From the NCBI GenBank assembly GCA_000320545.1, contig ADNK01001577.1:1-64000 (forward strand): DNA of 64,000 nt, written 5' to 3'. Positions 13,355 to 26,418 of the stretch are shown here, one piece after another. Below the pieces are notes generated by a model, which searched no databases, was not told where the DNA came from, and worked only from the letters and a program-made list of their open reading frames with translations. A program made the position numbers and the translations under genes. The stretch comes from Bigelowiella natans CCMP2755. Lineage: Eukaryota; Cercozoa; Chlorarachniophyceae. Numbering within the stretch: position 1 is the first letter of the stretch; the number at the start of each line of letters is the position of its first letter.

Positions 13355-14598
13355 AGTCGCTAGGCTACATTCTGACACATCTACATGTAAACAATGTAAT
13401 ACGGGTCTCTGTTTTGAAAATCCAATTGTGACTTCGTCTTCTGTTGAACTCGTGTGAGATTGGAGAGCGTAAGTATAGCTTGTGCGCCACAACACAAATG
13501 TATGAGAGTAGTAGATAGGTTCTATGGCTGTGCCTCTACTGCTCCCTATCATGTTCGTCACGAGGGAGTCGCCAATAGCGATATTAGCTTTCTAGCAAGC
13601 TTTGCGCGTGTGCGCGTGTTAGGCATCCTAGATCAAATAGATTATTATGACTAATGTTTTAATTCTTAAATCTCCGCACCTCGCTTCGTTTGCTAGCATT
13701 GTGCGTCCGCTCAGCACCGTTACAGGGGGCGGAGAAAATTAGAGATACAATTGTGTCTTCGGTACCGCTGACATTGGTAGACACGCATGATGGAGTCATG
13801 CTAGTTATGCCATCGTGTTATTCGTCAGATAACAACGCAAAAAATTATCTGAATGTGTATGCACACACTAGCACGCTTGATTGCTGCCTGCAGATAGCTA
13901 GATAGCCCCCGTTAGCTGTGGTCGGTTATGCGCAAAAGTCAAAAGACCCGCTTGCGAGCGGCAATGTCCCCTCAGGAGCCTGATTTGGCATGCATGCTTG
14001 AGCTTACAATCTGTTTTCGTCATCAGGGTTTATGTTTTAGTGTTGTTGAAGAAGAGCTTTGTTTACATTAACGTGCATTTACAAGCATTCGCTAGCACCG
14101 CATCTGTAAGCTAATTACACTAGCCCGCATGATAGACATGCAATACACAATATATATAATATATATAGTGTAATATATATAGTGTATTGCTGTGTCTATT
14201 ATCCGCACAAATGATGCAGGTAGCGAACAGATTGGCGCAGTGGCAGCACCTACACGATGCATGCAGCAAAAGACCAAACCACGGCACATTATACAGGCTA
14301 GCACACAAAGACACGAATGTATGGCTATGAAGCTACATTGGCGTTCTGAATCATCATCATGAGCGCACATCTAGCCATTTTTACAGAAATGTGAGACGGG
14401 GGTAATGATGAATAAATTAATCATACTTGTTCAATGGTCACAGATATGTATTCCCATGAACATGTCGGCAGCTTAGCCATGCGTGCATATGAAAGCACAT
14501 GGCTCCGATAACAACAGAACTTGCAGCGTGCACGTTTACTTTGTTAGCACAAGCACGTGCAACACGGCTCCTAATAACGGCGTTGAAAGCTATTCTTC
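13355..14598. repeat. Convergent intergenic gap with weak CTAG/CATG island
   Basis: This gap lies between the 3' ends of the GPCR and FKBP genes. No coding sequence is convincing. GCTAGC, CTAGATAG and TGCATGC words are scattered from about 13690 to 14330 (for example 13693, 13895, 13990, 14092). An AT-rich block at about 14135-14190 contains ATATATAGTGTA twice and could fold back on itself. Confidence 0.6.
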
Positions 14599-15929
14599 CT
14601 ACTCTCGCATTTTCACGTACCACGGTTTGAACACCTTTTGCTCGGGGGGGGGGATACCCAACAGCCTCCGTCGCTTCCTGCGTTTGAGCTTTGCAATCTG
14701 CTCACGCCGACTCTCCTCCTCATCAATTCTCCCGTAGATATCAACGAGTTCCACCTATTACAAGGGTTGATCGATTTTTGTTGGTTTTGCTTATTTGTGG
14801 AAAGGAGGAGGCGGTATGCATGTCCTCACCCGCATTATCAATGGCTGCTCTGGAAGGATGCCCCACATGCTGTGACCTATGCGAACGAGGAAAGCAGTAT
14901 TAGGAGGCGCGTTTCTTTGTGTAACTTCTCCACATTCTTATTTGCGCGGAGGCACCGAATCTACAACTCCGGCTGCTACTACTAAGATTACAAGCGCCAC
15001 TGCGTCTACACATTTTGAACGTAAACAGCGGTGAATGTTTGCAACCCTTTGATGGGTCGCTCTGTTGATACCTTTTGGACCGTAACCCATGAAGGGCTCC
15101 ACGCATACTCGCGCCACCTCTCCCATCTACTCGCCCCATCCACGGATAAAGGTACGACACATAATGGAAGCGATTGTTAGAATGGCAGAAACGCATATCG
15201 TGGTTTTTGAATGCAAACTTAATTCAGAAGTAAATGCGAACTACAGAGAGGCGCTAATCAACGAGGGGGATTATGATGCTGCTGCCTTCTTATACACGCA
15301 TACGCTAACACACACAAATATCAGCTATTGATAATTAGTGATACAAATATAAATTATCAACTATTTAAATCTGTACATAATATGTGTGTATACGATATTA
15401 CGCTTCTCAAATCTGGTGAAATAGCAAAAACTGACCTTCATTGTTGCGACCGCACAGTCAAGGCCCTGAGGGGAAGTCGAAAGATGGTGAGAACAACTCC
15501 GATTGACATAACCATCCAAATTGTTGATATTAGAAGGAAAAAGCCATAACAGACCGAACATCGATGTGCGGGGCGATAATGGAATGCATCTCGAAAGACA
15601 ACTTTTCACATATTGCCGAATTATTTCATGATATGCTTGTTTGTGCGTATTGTAAGCACACTCACGCGAATAACTTGATTCCCCGGCATCTGCGAGTAGA
15701 ACTCGTAGTCCATGTGCTTGCCATTTTCTTTCTGAGAAAATATGAGGAGCATCAGTTAGCGCATAATGATAGAACCGCTCATTGCAATGCCTTTGTTCTT
15801 GCTGCTCTCTTCCACCTTGGTAGTCCATGTTTTCTTGGTTAGATCTCCGTCTTTTCCGAAAACGGCAAGATATATTTGAACCTATCGAACGAATGAGTTA
15901 GGCCTTGTGAAACCCATGCTCTCACACTC

Positions 15930-15977
<48 letters not shown>

Positions 15978-17358
15978 TTCTTTTCTGCAAGCATACAGTT
16001 TATTTATTCCATTTATGCAGTTTGTTTTAAAATTTTTAAAACAAACTAACTGGGATTGAGAAAAAGTGTGCTTTCGAAAGCAGAGGGTTCTTTGAATTGA
16101 AAAGGGAATATATAATGGAGAATGATGAACGATGAGTAGTTGCTACCCTTTCTCCTTGCTGTGGGGGCAGCCCTCGGCCTGAATATCATATCATATTGTC
16201 AAGAGAAGAGAAGAGAAGTGGGGGGAAGGGAAATAAGAACGTCACGAAGAACGTGTTCATGCTTATTTGAAAAATCTTCGTCGTTTCTCTCTCTCTCTCT
16301 CTCTCCCTCTCTTCATATGCATCACTCTCTGCACACAATCACACACACACACACACGCGCGCGCGAAGCACCTCTTTTCACAATCGTCTTATTCCATCCT
16401 GGGTTTATCTACAAGAAGAAGAAAGCAGCAAAGAGCGTAAATCAATCCCGTCTCCAACACTAACAACACAGTCACGATCAAGTCGAACACCCCGCACCGC
16501 GCTAGTATGCTTCCATCTCACCGTCATGTCTAAGGAAGAATGGGATAGTAACACATGCACGCAGGAGAGACGGCCTTTCTGCTCTCATTTCTCTTGTTTC
16601 ATCATCTGAAAATGGAGATAAAATGCTGGCAACGCACGTAGGTTGTTCCGTCTGGCAGCACGATGGGTTCGGGTCGAGGAATGCCATACAAATCCAACGT
16701 ATTCATCACGCGCCCCTGGGAGAAAGCAATGGACGGCATCGAGCGGCATTAAAAGAAAATATATATATTGATGTTGGATGTCATGTCCTCTTTCTACGAC
16801 GTCGCAAAAGGGCTCTGTTATCGAGCCCCAGCATACGGCAAACCGCCATTCTATTGTATTGACATTACCGGAAATTGCACTTCGGTGATGACGGGTTTCA
16901 ACTGATGCATATGTTCAGGGATGTCTGGGGGAGAGAGAACAGACAACGAATAGCAGAGTTTCTTAAGGGGAGTTTGAATTGGAAAAAGCTTCATCAAAAG
17001 TTGGTCTTGCGTTTGCTGTGCTGCTAGAATTAAAAAATTGGGTGCGAGGTGCATTCCTACCTCCTCCTCTTAAGGCCATAAGTTTAAATCTGCGGATGGA
17101 CGATGAAACGGGTGATGTAGACGACGGGCCTCGAGAAGAAGCTGTATGTCTGTTCCTACTACGTCTCCTCGGTTTGTTCGCAATGCCCCCCCCCATGTAA
17201 TCGTTGGAGGGAAGAGGGGACGACTGCGTTGTGTGCTTTAGGATGTCGGATATTGGTGTTGAGACAGACTGGGCGGGCATAATAATCGCCAAGGGTAACA
17301 ACAGAAGGACCCTCGAGGCCATTAAACTACTCCTGTTAAGCGAAGCCGCTACGCTCAT
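14599..17358 (-). CDS. Plastid-targeted FKBP-type peptidyl-prolyl cis-trans isomerase
   Basis: Catalyses prolyl-bond isomerisation during protein folding. Exons on the minus strand: 17358-17061, 17023-16869, 16715-16638, 16578-16522, 16408-16372, 15881-15816, 15731-15666, 15465-15436, 15126-15072, 14876-14830, 14754-14599. Phases agree at every junction except between 16372 and 15881, where a small exon may be missing. The N-terminus has a hydrophobic segment (VLLLLPLAIIMPAQSV), then a basic Ser-rich region ending MALRGG, which looks like a bipartite signal plus transit presequence. The FKBP core is clear: GWNKTIVKRG, then QVIRGLDCAVATMKMGEVA, EPFMGYGPKG, HSMWGILPEQPLI and the final strand VELVDI. 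The active-site Val-Ile, Tyr (GYG) and His positions of FKBPs are kept; the core Trp is Leu (RGLD). A basic tail follows. Plastid location is inferred from the presequence. Confidence 0.85.
15925..15974. repeat. (CT)n microsatellite, FKBP intron
   Basis: CT run in the long intron between exons 16408-16372 and 15881-15816. Two shorter repeats (CT at 16287-16310, CA/CG at 16341-16366) lie in the same intron, next to the donor. Confidence 0.9.
16019..16047. repeat. Perfect inverted repeat, 14-base arms
   Basis: Arms AGTTTGTTTTAAAA and TTTTAAAACAAACT flank a single central T. It lies within an intron of the FKBP gene. It could extrude as a cruciform or be the footprint of a small mobile element; nothing else supports either. 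Confidence 0.85.
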
Positions 17359-18011
17359 CTCGATCGTCTTATGCTGATCTGCTAGGCTTGTTCGATAAGC
17401 TGTTCATTTCTTGCCGAGTGAAATCAACAACAGAAACTGCTTGTTACGTCCTCGCCGCCTCCTCCATCGTGCACATAATCAGCGTAAAACTTGGGGGCCG
17501 GAGAGGTGGAGGGCGTCCAATTCCGAAAATTGAATAGAGAATAACCAGGAATCTGATACTGCGACTTCGTATTTTGCTTGTCGCAAAACACAATTCCGAT
17601 GTAAATTGTCTTTGCATTGCCTTCGTTTAGAAATATTATCAAGCTTGAAACATCCCAAAGTTTGAAAATCTCTATGGCCAATACTCTCGGCGCATACATG
17701 AGGATGGGTAAAGTAATGACGATTATAATGAACTTATTTACGATATATTTGGCTTGATATATTTACTGAAAAGAGGAATTGATCAGTTCTCAAATCTAGG
17801 CTGCCGGTCCTCCGACGATGAAGCGCTTGTTGCTCTCGATCATGGGGCACACAGATGTACGCAGAGGCGTCAGTGCAAGGGGCAGGCTTGCGGGGTTGTC
17901 AGCTGCATCATCAGGCATTCTTGCCCCTTCATTTCTGGCGAGAACTCCATCGTCTGATAGGTCGGGGAGCGCTTGGTGCGTTCAGCACGCACTGCAAATA
18001 TGTTAACAGGC
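17359..18011. promoter_or_regulatory. Divergent promoter gap (FKBP / thioesterase)
   Basis: This gap separates the start of the FKBP gene from the thioesterase gene. It contains no CTAG/CATG island. An open frame with a possible leader, starting ATG at 17818 (MKRLLLSIMGHTDVRRG), could be an upstream exon of the thioesterase gene, but its phase does not fit the next exon as I read it. No clear TATA or other box was identified. Confidence 0.4.
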
Positions 18012-19628
18012 ATGCCAATTTTTAGACAATCACCGTCGTCGGCCCGGTTCTCGAGCGTTACTGGGGGGATGGAGGCATATCCCAAAGATCTGGTAAAAGC
18101 GCAAACAATGCGCATTCAATTGGATCAAGCATGTGTTTCCCTCTTTCATGTCATTATGCGGTGTGCCGAACAGGTAATTAGGAGCAAAGAGAAGAAAGAT
18201 ACCGCTACGTGCATTTTCCTTCACGGTCTTGGCGACACCGGCAGAGGGTGGGCGCAGCAAGAACGATTGGATAAAAACCGATCACAAGAAAAATGATTTT
18301 GAGACCGAAACTCGCCATAATGTGACCTGATGCCGTATATGTTTGGAAATGGCGCTCTACCCTAGGTGGGAAGACGGAGCGCAATTTTTATCGGCAACTC
18401 TCCCTCACGTGAAGTTCATCCTGCCTACCGCAAACTCGATGGCGGTGACTCTAAATATGGGTCAGTATGCGACGCAGATGACTTATACGTCTAACCTGTG
18501 ATGTATTTTCTAACTTCGGGGACAGGATCGTTCTTTAGTTGACGTGCAGCATTCTGTTATCAGCGCTGGGCGCTCATGCTAATCCGTCTCTTTCAATTTG
18601 TTCAATAAAAAGGGATGAAGATGCCAGCTTGGTACGATTTGGAAGGTGCGTATTGCATGCGCCGTGCATTTGTTATTTTGTTTTTAATTAAAGAAGGCGT
18701 GTGTGTATGCGTGCGTATGTATGTGTGTGCGCGTTCGTGTAAAAGCCATCACGATAACAATACAATCTCGATACGAAATATTAACATACGTCCGTGCTGA
18801 CGAAAAAGGCCTTGACCTGCGATCGAACGAGAAGTGCCAAGGAATCGATGATTCCATGGAAAGAATCAGCGATTTGATACAAAAGGTAATAAATCGGCTA
18901 ATTCGCAAATTTTCAATCGCGACAAGGCGCGCACGGTCATCATTGTGAGCCTGTTGAACGAAACATGGAGGCTTTGCTGTGACGATTCACCTCCTCATTG
19001 CAGGAAGTATCTCGTGGAAGAAGCATGCAACGAATCGTGCTGGCTGGCTTTAGCCAAGGAGGAGCTCTCTCATTGTATGCAGGTAAAGTCCAACAGATCT
19101 CATGAAACCTGTCGAAATGCTTGGAATGGGGGGAGGGGGGAGGGGGCGTGGAAGATATCCAACAACACCACGTTATGCTTTTGTCGCGTTGCGGATATTT
19201 ACGGTGTTTGGCCCGTTGTTATGTATTGTGCACATATTGTAATTATTCATCTATTGCTATCATTCGTCTGCTGTTATTAATCATCCTCCTCTCAGGCCTA
19301 CGGCAAAAAGAACAGCTGGCTGGAATTGTAAGTAAACGCATATTTTTAATAGCTCGACATTTGTTAAAAGCTGTAGGAAGTATATACAAAGAATCATTCC
19401 ATCATTGGTCAACTATAACAACACACACTCGTTTTTCTCTCATCGAATCAACCCCCCCCCCCTTTCTCCCTTCCTCCCTCCTTACTTGGCAGATTTGTAT
19501 GAGTGGCTATTTACCGAAACCTAGTTCCTACTTCTCACAGTCATCATCATCAGCATCATCATCATCATCGTCTTCATCCTCCGTAGACCCCGTGTGTTTG
19601 TAGCAAATGTCATGATGATGATGTAGCG

Positions 19629-19660
<32 letters not shown>

Positions 19661-20616
19661 TCATATATTTATATTTAAGTATATATACGTGTATATGTTA
19701 ATTTTCATACGTCTAGCTACTTTTAACAGCTGTCTATTTCTGTTGTTGTGCGTCGTACATGGGCAGGACATTCTGAGCACTCCGATTCGGTTATTCCATG
19801 GCGATGCTGATGACGTGGTCAGTGCGCGACTTCGCGTATTACGGCGTGCATCCGTTCTGAGTTTTTATTCCCTGCAAGCAAAATGAATTTAGACAAAATA
19901 AATTGAGTTTGACCGAGCTGTAACCGGGTAAAAATTACAGCATCGATCTGCAGCTGACGCCATTGTTGCTGATGTTTTCGCGGCTCGAATGGGGTTGATT
20001 CATATGCTTGGTGCTGCCACTAGCTTAGCGCCCATACGCTTGAGAGAGACATCGGTTTTTGTTGTCCAATTGTTCTGGAACAGGTGAAGCTCGAGTACGC
20101 TCATGATTCTCTCGCTTATCTTAAGAAAATGGGGTGTAAGGTTTGCTCCTTTCTCTTTATAGGCAATGTTTTGATACATGTCTATGAGCGAGCGTTCCAG
20201 CTCTACTAAGAGCAATAAGATTGAGACTCTTCAAGCCTTTATTGCTCCCTCAATAAATACAAGATGTGCTTGTGTGGTGTAAGATATCCGAAAAACAGTT
20301 ACTCAATGAAGCGTCTGATCCTTAGGACACCGGTTTGAAAGAGTATGGAATGCTCCCGCATTCCGCATCAATCGAGGTATCTTTTTCACATTCGTAGTAG
20401 CTTTCTATTGGACGATGAACTGAAAATGGTTTTCATGCAGTGTGAGAGTGTGTGCGCGCGCGCGTGTGTGCGTGTGTGATGCGTACGTATGCATACATAT
20501 CTAACTGCTCTTTATTGTGTGCGCTATATATTCTCGCGAAGGAGTTAAAAGACGTAAGGGATTTTATTGCGTCTGTCCTGCCTGACAACGGTAGTGGCAT
20601 TAAGCCAAAGTTGTGA
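18012..20616 (+). CDS. Acyl-protein thioesterase / lysophospholipase-like alpha/beta hydrolase (LYPLA family)
   Basis: Expected to remove palmitoyl groups from cysteines of membrane-anchored proteins. Exons with matching phases: 18010-18092, 18174-18247, 18366-18460, 18613-18645, 18809-18885, 19004-19082, 19296-19327, 19493-19591, 19767-19817, 20084-20140, 20326-20376, 20542-20616. Family landmarks appear in order: IFLHGLGDTGRGWEDGAQF, ILPTAN and VTLNMGMKMPAWYDLEG, RIVLAGFSQGGALSLYAG (nucleophile Ser in GFSQGG), LAGIICMSGYLP, LFHGDADDVV (catalytic Asp), MLPHSASIEELKDVRDFI (catalytic His). All three catalytic residues are present. Length is about 265 residues against roughly 230 for the family. 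The excess is a Ser-rich N-terminus and a poly-Ser insert after SGYLPKP, written by TCA repeats. The start at 18012 is the first in-frame ATG; a 5' exon may precede it. Confidence 0.9.
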
Positions 20617-21767
20617 GGATTGTGATGCTGCCTCATTGCTGCTGGATTTATTTGTGTTTGGAGCTCCGTTCTTGCTTGTTCTTCACGCATGTACTACATC
20701 TAGATATATGGCAGCATTCTAATGGACCACGCTAGCACGGCTCATCGTTGGCCAGTGCATGTGCACATGTGCGCACTCTAGCACTGTTCATATGTTTGTC
20801 GATGAAAAATGCTCTGCTATGCGCCTACTAGCTGCATGACGTGAGAGGCATGCTCATGCGGACTTTAGGTCATCATCATTTTTTTATCTAGCTATCTAGC
20901 TATGCCAGCATGCTGATCTGAGCAATCTAGCTAGCTAGCAATTTAGCTAGCTAGCAATGATTGCACGTGGACTAGCCGGTACAGATCTAGAGATGAGTAG
21001 CGGCAGCGGGGTACTGCTAGCTAGCTAGACTGGTTGAGGTGCGCGCAGCGAAGCATCATCAATGTACGCCTAGCTAAACGTGCTAGCGTGGGCGTTGTTC
21101 AATTATTGCAGTTATTACGCAGCCAATTATTCTAGCAATTAGATCGAACTAGCGAACCCAACTAGCCAACGACAACGTTTGCTAGTTTGTCTTAAATACC
21201 CCCATGCGCACGCGCGCACGCGCGCACGCGCTTGCTAGCTTGTTGCCGTGACGAAAAAAGACTGCATTGCTCCAGCATGCCTAGACGTAAATGTCGTGTG
21301 GTACGACATACGTGTTGCGTCATCAATGCAATATTGAAATAATCATTGAAGCTCTACTTCTGTATACATACACGACTACTACGCCAGCAATCACCGACTA
21401 TAAACCCATCTTCACTCAGTGCTTTGCTGTTCCCAGAATTCGTATGGTGGGTGCCATTGTTCGTTTATCGTCGTTTGAGAGCAAGCAAGCAGGACTTATG
21501 ATAAGAGTAAACGCGCGCTAAACTTAGGGACAAGATGGTGACGAAAAATGGCGGCAAAGAGAGTAATAATCTAGGCTAATTCAATAAAGTGTGTTTCTCG
21601 TTGTGTTCTCATAGATGATTCATTCGTAAGGAAGGAATATAATCCCATCATCAGTGCCCAATGAGCATCGTATCGTGAGATAAGAGCATGCAGAGAGGGG
21701 ACAGAGCGGTGTGGTCCTTCTCCACGCCGCAACACTAAGCTCTCATAACCGCGGCACCGAACTGCTT
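20617..21767. repeat. Convergent intergenic gap with strong CTAG/CATG island (core 20700-21250)
   Basis: This gap lies between the 3' ends of the thioesterase and coiled-coil genes. It is dense in GCTAGC and CTAGCTAG (20887-20960, 21017-21030, 21080, 21233) with a CGCGCA run near 21208-21230. It shares an exact 17-mer (21076-21092) with the island at 5601, and the word CTTGCTAGCTTG occurs in both. No gene is convincing here. Confidence 0.8.
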
Positions 21768-23907
21768 CTATGATTGCTGTGCGTTCTTCTGGAGGGCAGC
21801 TTTGACTATCTTGATTCTCCTGTTCTTGTCTTCCCATTCTTCCATAGCTCTTTCTAAGGCCTGTTGTTGTTGTTGTAACATTTCGTCATGCATAGCAGCA
21901 GCGACAAGAGCAGCACATGTCCAAACGGTGAATGAATCAGGAAAACTGATGATATATCGCATAGAGTCGTCTAGAAGCCCCTCCACACCAACATCGAGAT
22001 CAACCGAAGCTCTCGATTAATCTGTGCGGATTACGAATGGGCCACAGCAATAACAACAACTGCAAGTGCTGCTTTGTACATTGTTCGCTGGACTGTAAAG
22101 AAGCACGAATTTTCCATACGAAAAGAGCATGTACCACGTTTCAACAAAGAGTGTTAATCATCTACCCGCTGCGACATATGAATATGACACTGCTAACCCC
22201 TTCCCTTCGCCATGTCATTGTACCTTATTTGGAACACTGCTGCCTCTTCCTTTGGGCGGCTGAGGAATGGCAGTGAGCTTGCTGCTGCTCGCACCTCGTT
22301 GCCCCCCCCCCCCTCCTTCGATCTTGTTCCAAACCTTTTGGAATATCGACGAAAATCCCGACCCGAAGAGCCCAGAGGCGTTGTTGCTAGCATTTATCTT
22401 CATTCTTGGTGATGGTGGCCCTGTGACGGCCGAATCCCGAGCCTAGGATGTATTTCATTTTCATACAATTTCAGTTTTAGGATGGCTGTAAGATTTCCGC
22501 ACACAATCTCGAGGCGGAGAATAAGATGATTTAGAGCTTGAGTTGACCACCTTCTTGCTGCTCAACGTGATCGGAATCCCCATTACATACACAGGGGGCA
22601 GGGGAGCATCCTCTCTCTCGCCATCCTTCTTATCGTCCTTCTCTTCTTCTTCGTCTTCGTTCTCTTTTTCTTCGCCATTGCAGCTCCTCCCCGATTTCTG
22701 GTCATCGAATTTAACATGACATTTAAGAGTAGCAGCCAACCATCATTCAATGCGATATCACAACCCGTTTCTCCAGCTTTTCTATCAGCTTCTGCAGCTG
22801 TTGCCTCGCCTTTGCATTTTCCCTCTCCAGAATCGTGAGATTTGTCCGCAATTGCTGCATCAGCCGTTCTGGCGATTTTCATACGATGATGCAGCAGCAG
22901 CAAGAAGCAGAAGCAGAAGCATAGATCAGAACGACGACGATGACGATGATTACCGTTTTGTTAGATACGATGAATCTGAGCAGATCTTTCTGTCCCCCCC
23001 TCCCCCCCCTCTGGAATGCCTCGCTCTACATATTGTAGATGCGATGCCATATGGAAGGAAAATTAAAAATCACGCAAACCTTCCTCGCTGAGAGGTTTCA
23101 CCGCTCGAAGTCTCTTCGCTCTGTGGTTAACGCAATTTGGCCATTCAGTGCCGCGAAGTGAACATCACATGTGTTGTGTTGCTGCTCCCGAAATTAAGGC
23201 ATAAAAAGTGATAGACAATCGTAATAATTTCTAGCTCGGTGAGCGGCAGACATCTCTCCTTCGTTTATCTTACTCTTTCAGCTCATTCTGGTAGAGTGTT
23301 CGGGTCTCCTCCATTGCATCCACATCGAATTCAAGAAGACGGAGAAACTGCAATTGTTGCCCATATCAACAGCAAACTAACTCAACCAGTGGTCAATTTG
23401 AATTTATAATCTCTCATTAGAAATTTGTCTCATCCCCCCCTCCCTTCTCCTCTCACAAAACATTCAGCACGAACCAGGTCTTGCTGCTCCCTGTTAAGGC
23501 TCATCGCTTCTATCCGAGATTTAATCATATCTGCTTTCCTGTTAAATGGAGTGAATAAATTGATCTGCATATATAGTCGACAATCTACAGGTTCCATCGT
23601 CTCACAGCGTTAGATTACCCTCGAAGTAGAGCGTTCTCTGCCTCTACTTTCCGGCATCTTGTTTGAGCGCAAGTCATTGCTAATAAGTGCATTTTTGGTT
23701 TAATAACAATAATTTCGTGAAGGCGGTTATTCTTTGAATGAATTACCTTCTTTTAGTAATTCGTTCTCATCTTTCTCCTTATTCAAGGCCCTGAGAAAAG
23801 TAATATCCGAAGTTAAGAAGGAGGCACTTCGGAAAAATTCCTTTCTTTGCTCACCCGACGACGAGCCGGAGGTGGCTTTTCGCATCTTGATCTAAATGCT
23901 TCGCCAT
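21768..23907 (-). CDS. Coiled-coil protein, unknown function
   Basis: The start at 23907 gives MAKHLDQDAKSHLRLVVG. The first five exons join in phase: 23907-23855, 23790-23747, 23679-23619, 23538-23457, 23347-23274. They encode a charged helical sequence with heptad spacing (ALNKEKDENELLKE, CRKVEAENALLRG, SRIEAMSLNREQQDLVRAE, LEFDVDAMEETRTLYQNEL). Further exon-like blocks follow at about 22865-22770 (LMQQLRTNLTILERENAKA, a clear coiled coil), 22720-22495 (acidic, then PVYVMGIPITLSSKKVV), 22415-22225 (ASGLFGSGFSSIFQKVWNKI, then poly-Gly) and 22000-21768 (LLDDSMRYIISFPDSFTVW, then a Gln-rich helix ending NAQQS and TAG). The last junctions are not resolved. No enzyme motif is seen. A structural or tethering role is possible only by analogy with long coiled-coil proteins. 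Confidence 0.6.
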
Positions 23908-24180
23908 CAAATCTCGAGGCAGCTTTACGTAAACAACACAACATCATTAGACCCTTTCTTTTTGGATGTGAGTTCCGAGTTTACTCGCTCTGTGAAATAG
24001 ATCATTTCTCCCAACCGTACCCCAAGCACTCCTACTTTCTATCACTACAATGTATACGAGGGTACCGTGGAGGCACACCCCACTTCCTTGAATTTACAAG
24101 GGTAGCAGTGGGTGGAATCCATAGTGGGCGATGACGGGAATAGGGGGGGAGACTAAGAGCGATGAGAAGCGTGAAAGTTG

Positions 24181-24456
24181 ATGGATTGCAAGAGTACGCT
24201 CGAGGTGGTCGAAAATGTCAAATACAATGCATTTATATGTTTCGACACAATATTTATGCATGTCGCAGACAATATTATACGGCGATTACTTCATATTTAT
24301 TATTCTTCCTTGAACCGAAAGGCGGCATTCAGACAATATTTAAAGCGAGAAAGACCCTATGGAGGATTGATGAGAGACACTTTCATGCTCTGTCGTTCTT
24401 CAAGACAATCCCCGATTTTATCCGGCAGTGACAGCGCCAAAGAATTTCTCAAGTAG
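24181..24456 (+). other. Possible small coding segment in a divergent gap
   Basis: An open frame of 91 codons (starting MDCKSTLEVVENVKYNAF) lies between the divergently read coiled-coil and FAD-oxidoreductase genes. Its composition is protein-like, and a second open stretch follows in another frame at 24428-24640 (DSKNIDIYANFGENFPSK). I recognise neither and see no clear splice signals joining them. It may be a small gene, part of the 5' leader of the downstream gene, or chance. Confidence 0.25.
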
Positions 24457-24644
24457 CGGCCTCGGATCTGATGAAATCGTTTACGAAAAAGCCAAAAAGC
24501 TGCGGGAAAGAGACTCGAAGAACATCGACATTTACGCGAATTTCGGTGAAAATTTTCCTTCGAAGCGCTCTCCGATGAAAGAAGCGCAGGCGATTTTTGT
24601 CGTTTTTGCAGCCAAAGATTTGATCATATTTACCCCATCCCAAG

Positions 24645-26386
24645 ATGTTAGTGTTTGGTTTCGGGAGGAGGTGGATCCGTAGTTGCGGTCCGAGGCGCGC
24701 TAGCCTATTCACTGCAGTTGGTATTGGGATATACGGCGTATCCATCTCCTCCCGTGATAGCCTTGCATCGGAGGAGAAGAAAGAATGTGAAGTATTGGTC
24801 GTTGGGGGGGGCATTGTCGGAGCAAGCGCAGCTCTGCATGTTGCTCAGGCTCAGCGAGAGAGAGGGCAAGATGTTTCCGTCACGCTGTTAGAGGGTGGGT
24901 TTATAGGTTCTGGGGCGTCTGGGCTGAGTGCAGGGACTATCTGGTGTGGCGGCGAGGCAGCCACGCCCACCCTAATCGATGTTCTTTGCGCAAAGACAAT
25001 GCAGGTACTATCCCAGCTCCAATCGCTCTCCGACAGAAATGCATCACCAGCGAAGGACGACGATACAGAAACGCACAATGAATTCGAAGGGGGGCAAGAG
25101 AATAACAAATTTGACTGCGAGCTCGTAAAATCCGGGGCGCTGTCAATAGCGACAACGCCAGAGGAAGTGCGCTATCTGCGAGAGGCGTTTAAGGCGCAAA
25201 AAGGCCGAGGTCTTGACGTGCAGCTTCTCGACGGAACATCAGCCGTACAAGCCGTTGAGCCGCGCTTGTCGTCACGAGTTTTGGCTGCCATCCATTCCCC
25301 GCAGAGCGGGCACTGTAATCCAGGCCTCTCAAGCATTGCCCTTGCAGACCTTGCTGCTGATTTGGGCGCTAAAATCTTTGAACAAGAGCGTGCTATAGCT
25401 TTGTATAAGGCGAATCCCAAAGGCGGAGATTCAGTCGGAGAGGGGGGGTTGGGAGAGCAGGAAGGGAAGGGGCCGCGGTACCTTGTGCGGACTTCTACTG
25501 GGGCGTCCTGGCTAGCAAGACATGTGGTAATTGCTACAGGGCATAACACAAGGTGGCTGGCAAGGGCCACCGAAGAAGAACAGGAAAATGATTATATTCT
25601 TAATAAGTTTGAACGCAGTAGTAATTGGGAACAAGTTGGAATAAAGGTCCCGGTAGTGGGGGTTAAGGGGCAAATATGGACGACCTCTCCTCAACCTGCA
25701 AATACACTTGCAAAGGTGATATTCATCACAGAATCACATCTCGCTTGGAGGAATTGGTCTTCGCGCAGCTGCAATGAAAACGTAAAACGAGTGGGAAACA
25801 TAACATCATCTTCACCATCATCATCGTCGTCATCATCACCATCACCATCACGTGGAGCATCGAAGGAGTCCTCCTCCGGTATTGCTTCCCCGCCTCCCCC
25901 AACTATCCCCGAGCATTGCACGCACGATGAGAAAGGCATGCGCAGAGTGCGCCACGCCTACGGCCGGCAGCGCAAGGACGGCACGATAATCTTCGGCGGC
26001 GACCGAGTTCGGTGCAGCCACGATCTGGACTTCTCTACAACGACGGAGTCTACCACCGCCAACCGCCGGCATGTCGCCGAATTCGCCCCTGAAATCGCTT
26101 CAATCCCCACAGAGGGGGAGTGGGCGGGCATCATGCCCTTTTCCATTGATGGAAATCCTCTCATCGGGGAGCTATCGAGGATATCGCTTCCCGGGCTGTG
26201 GATCACGATGGGGTTCGGTCCTCATGGAATCATGGAAGGGCCGGGTGCTGCAGCCGCAGTAGCAGAGGCGATAGTCTCCCGTCGTCCACTGCGGCCAGCT
26301 GCTCTGTTTGAGAAGGTACATCCGCTGAGGTCAAGTGAAAACAACAAGTATGCTGTTGGGGTGGAGCTTTTGCAAGGGATGGGTCA

Positions 26387-26418
<32 letters not shown>

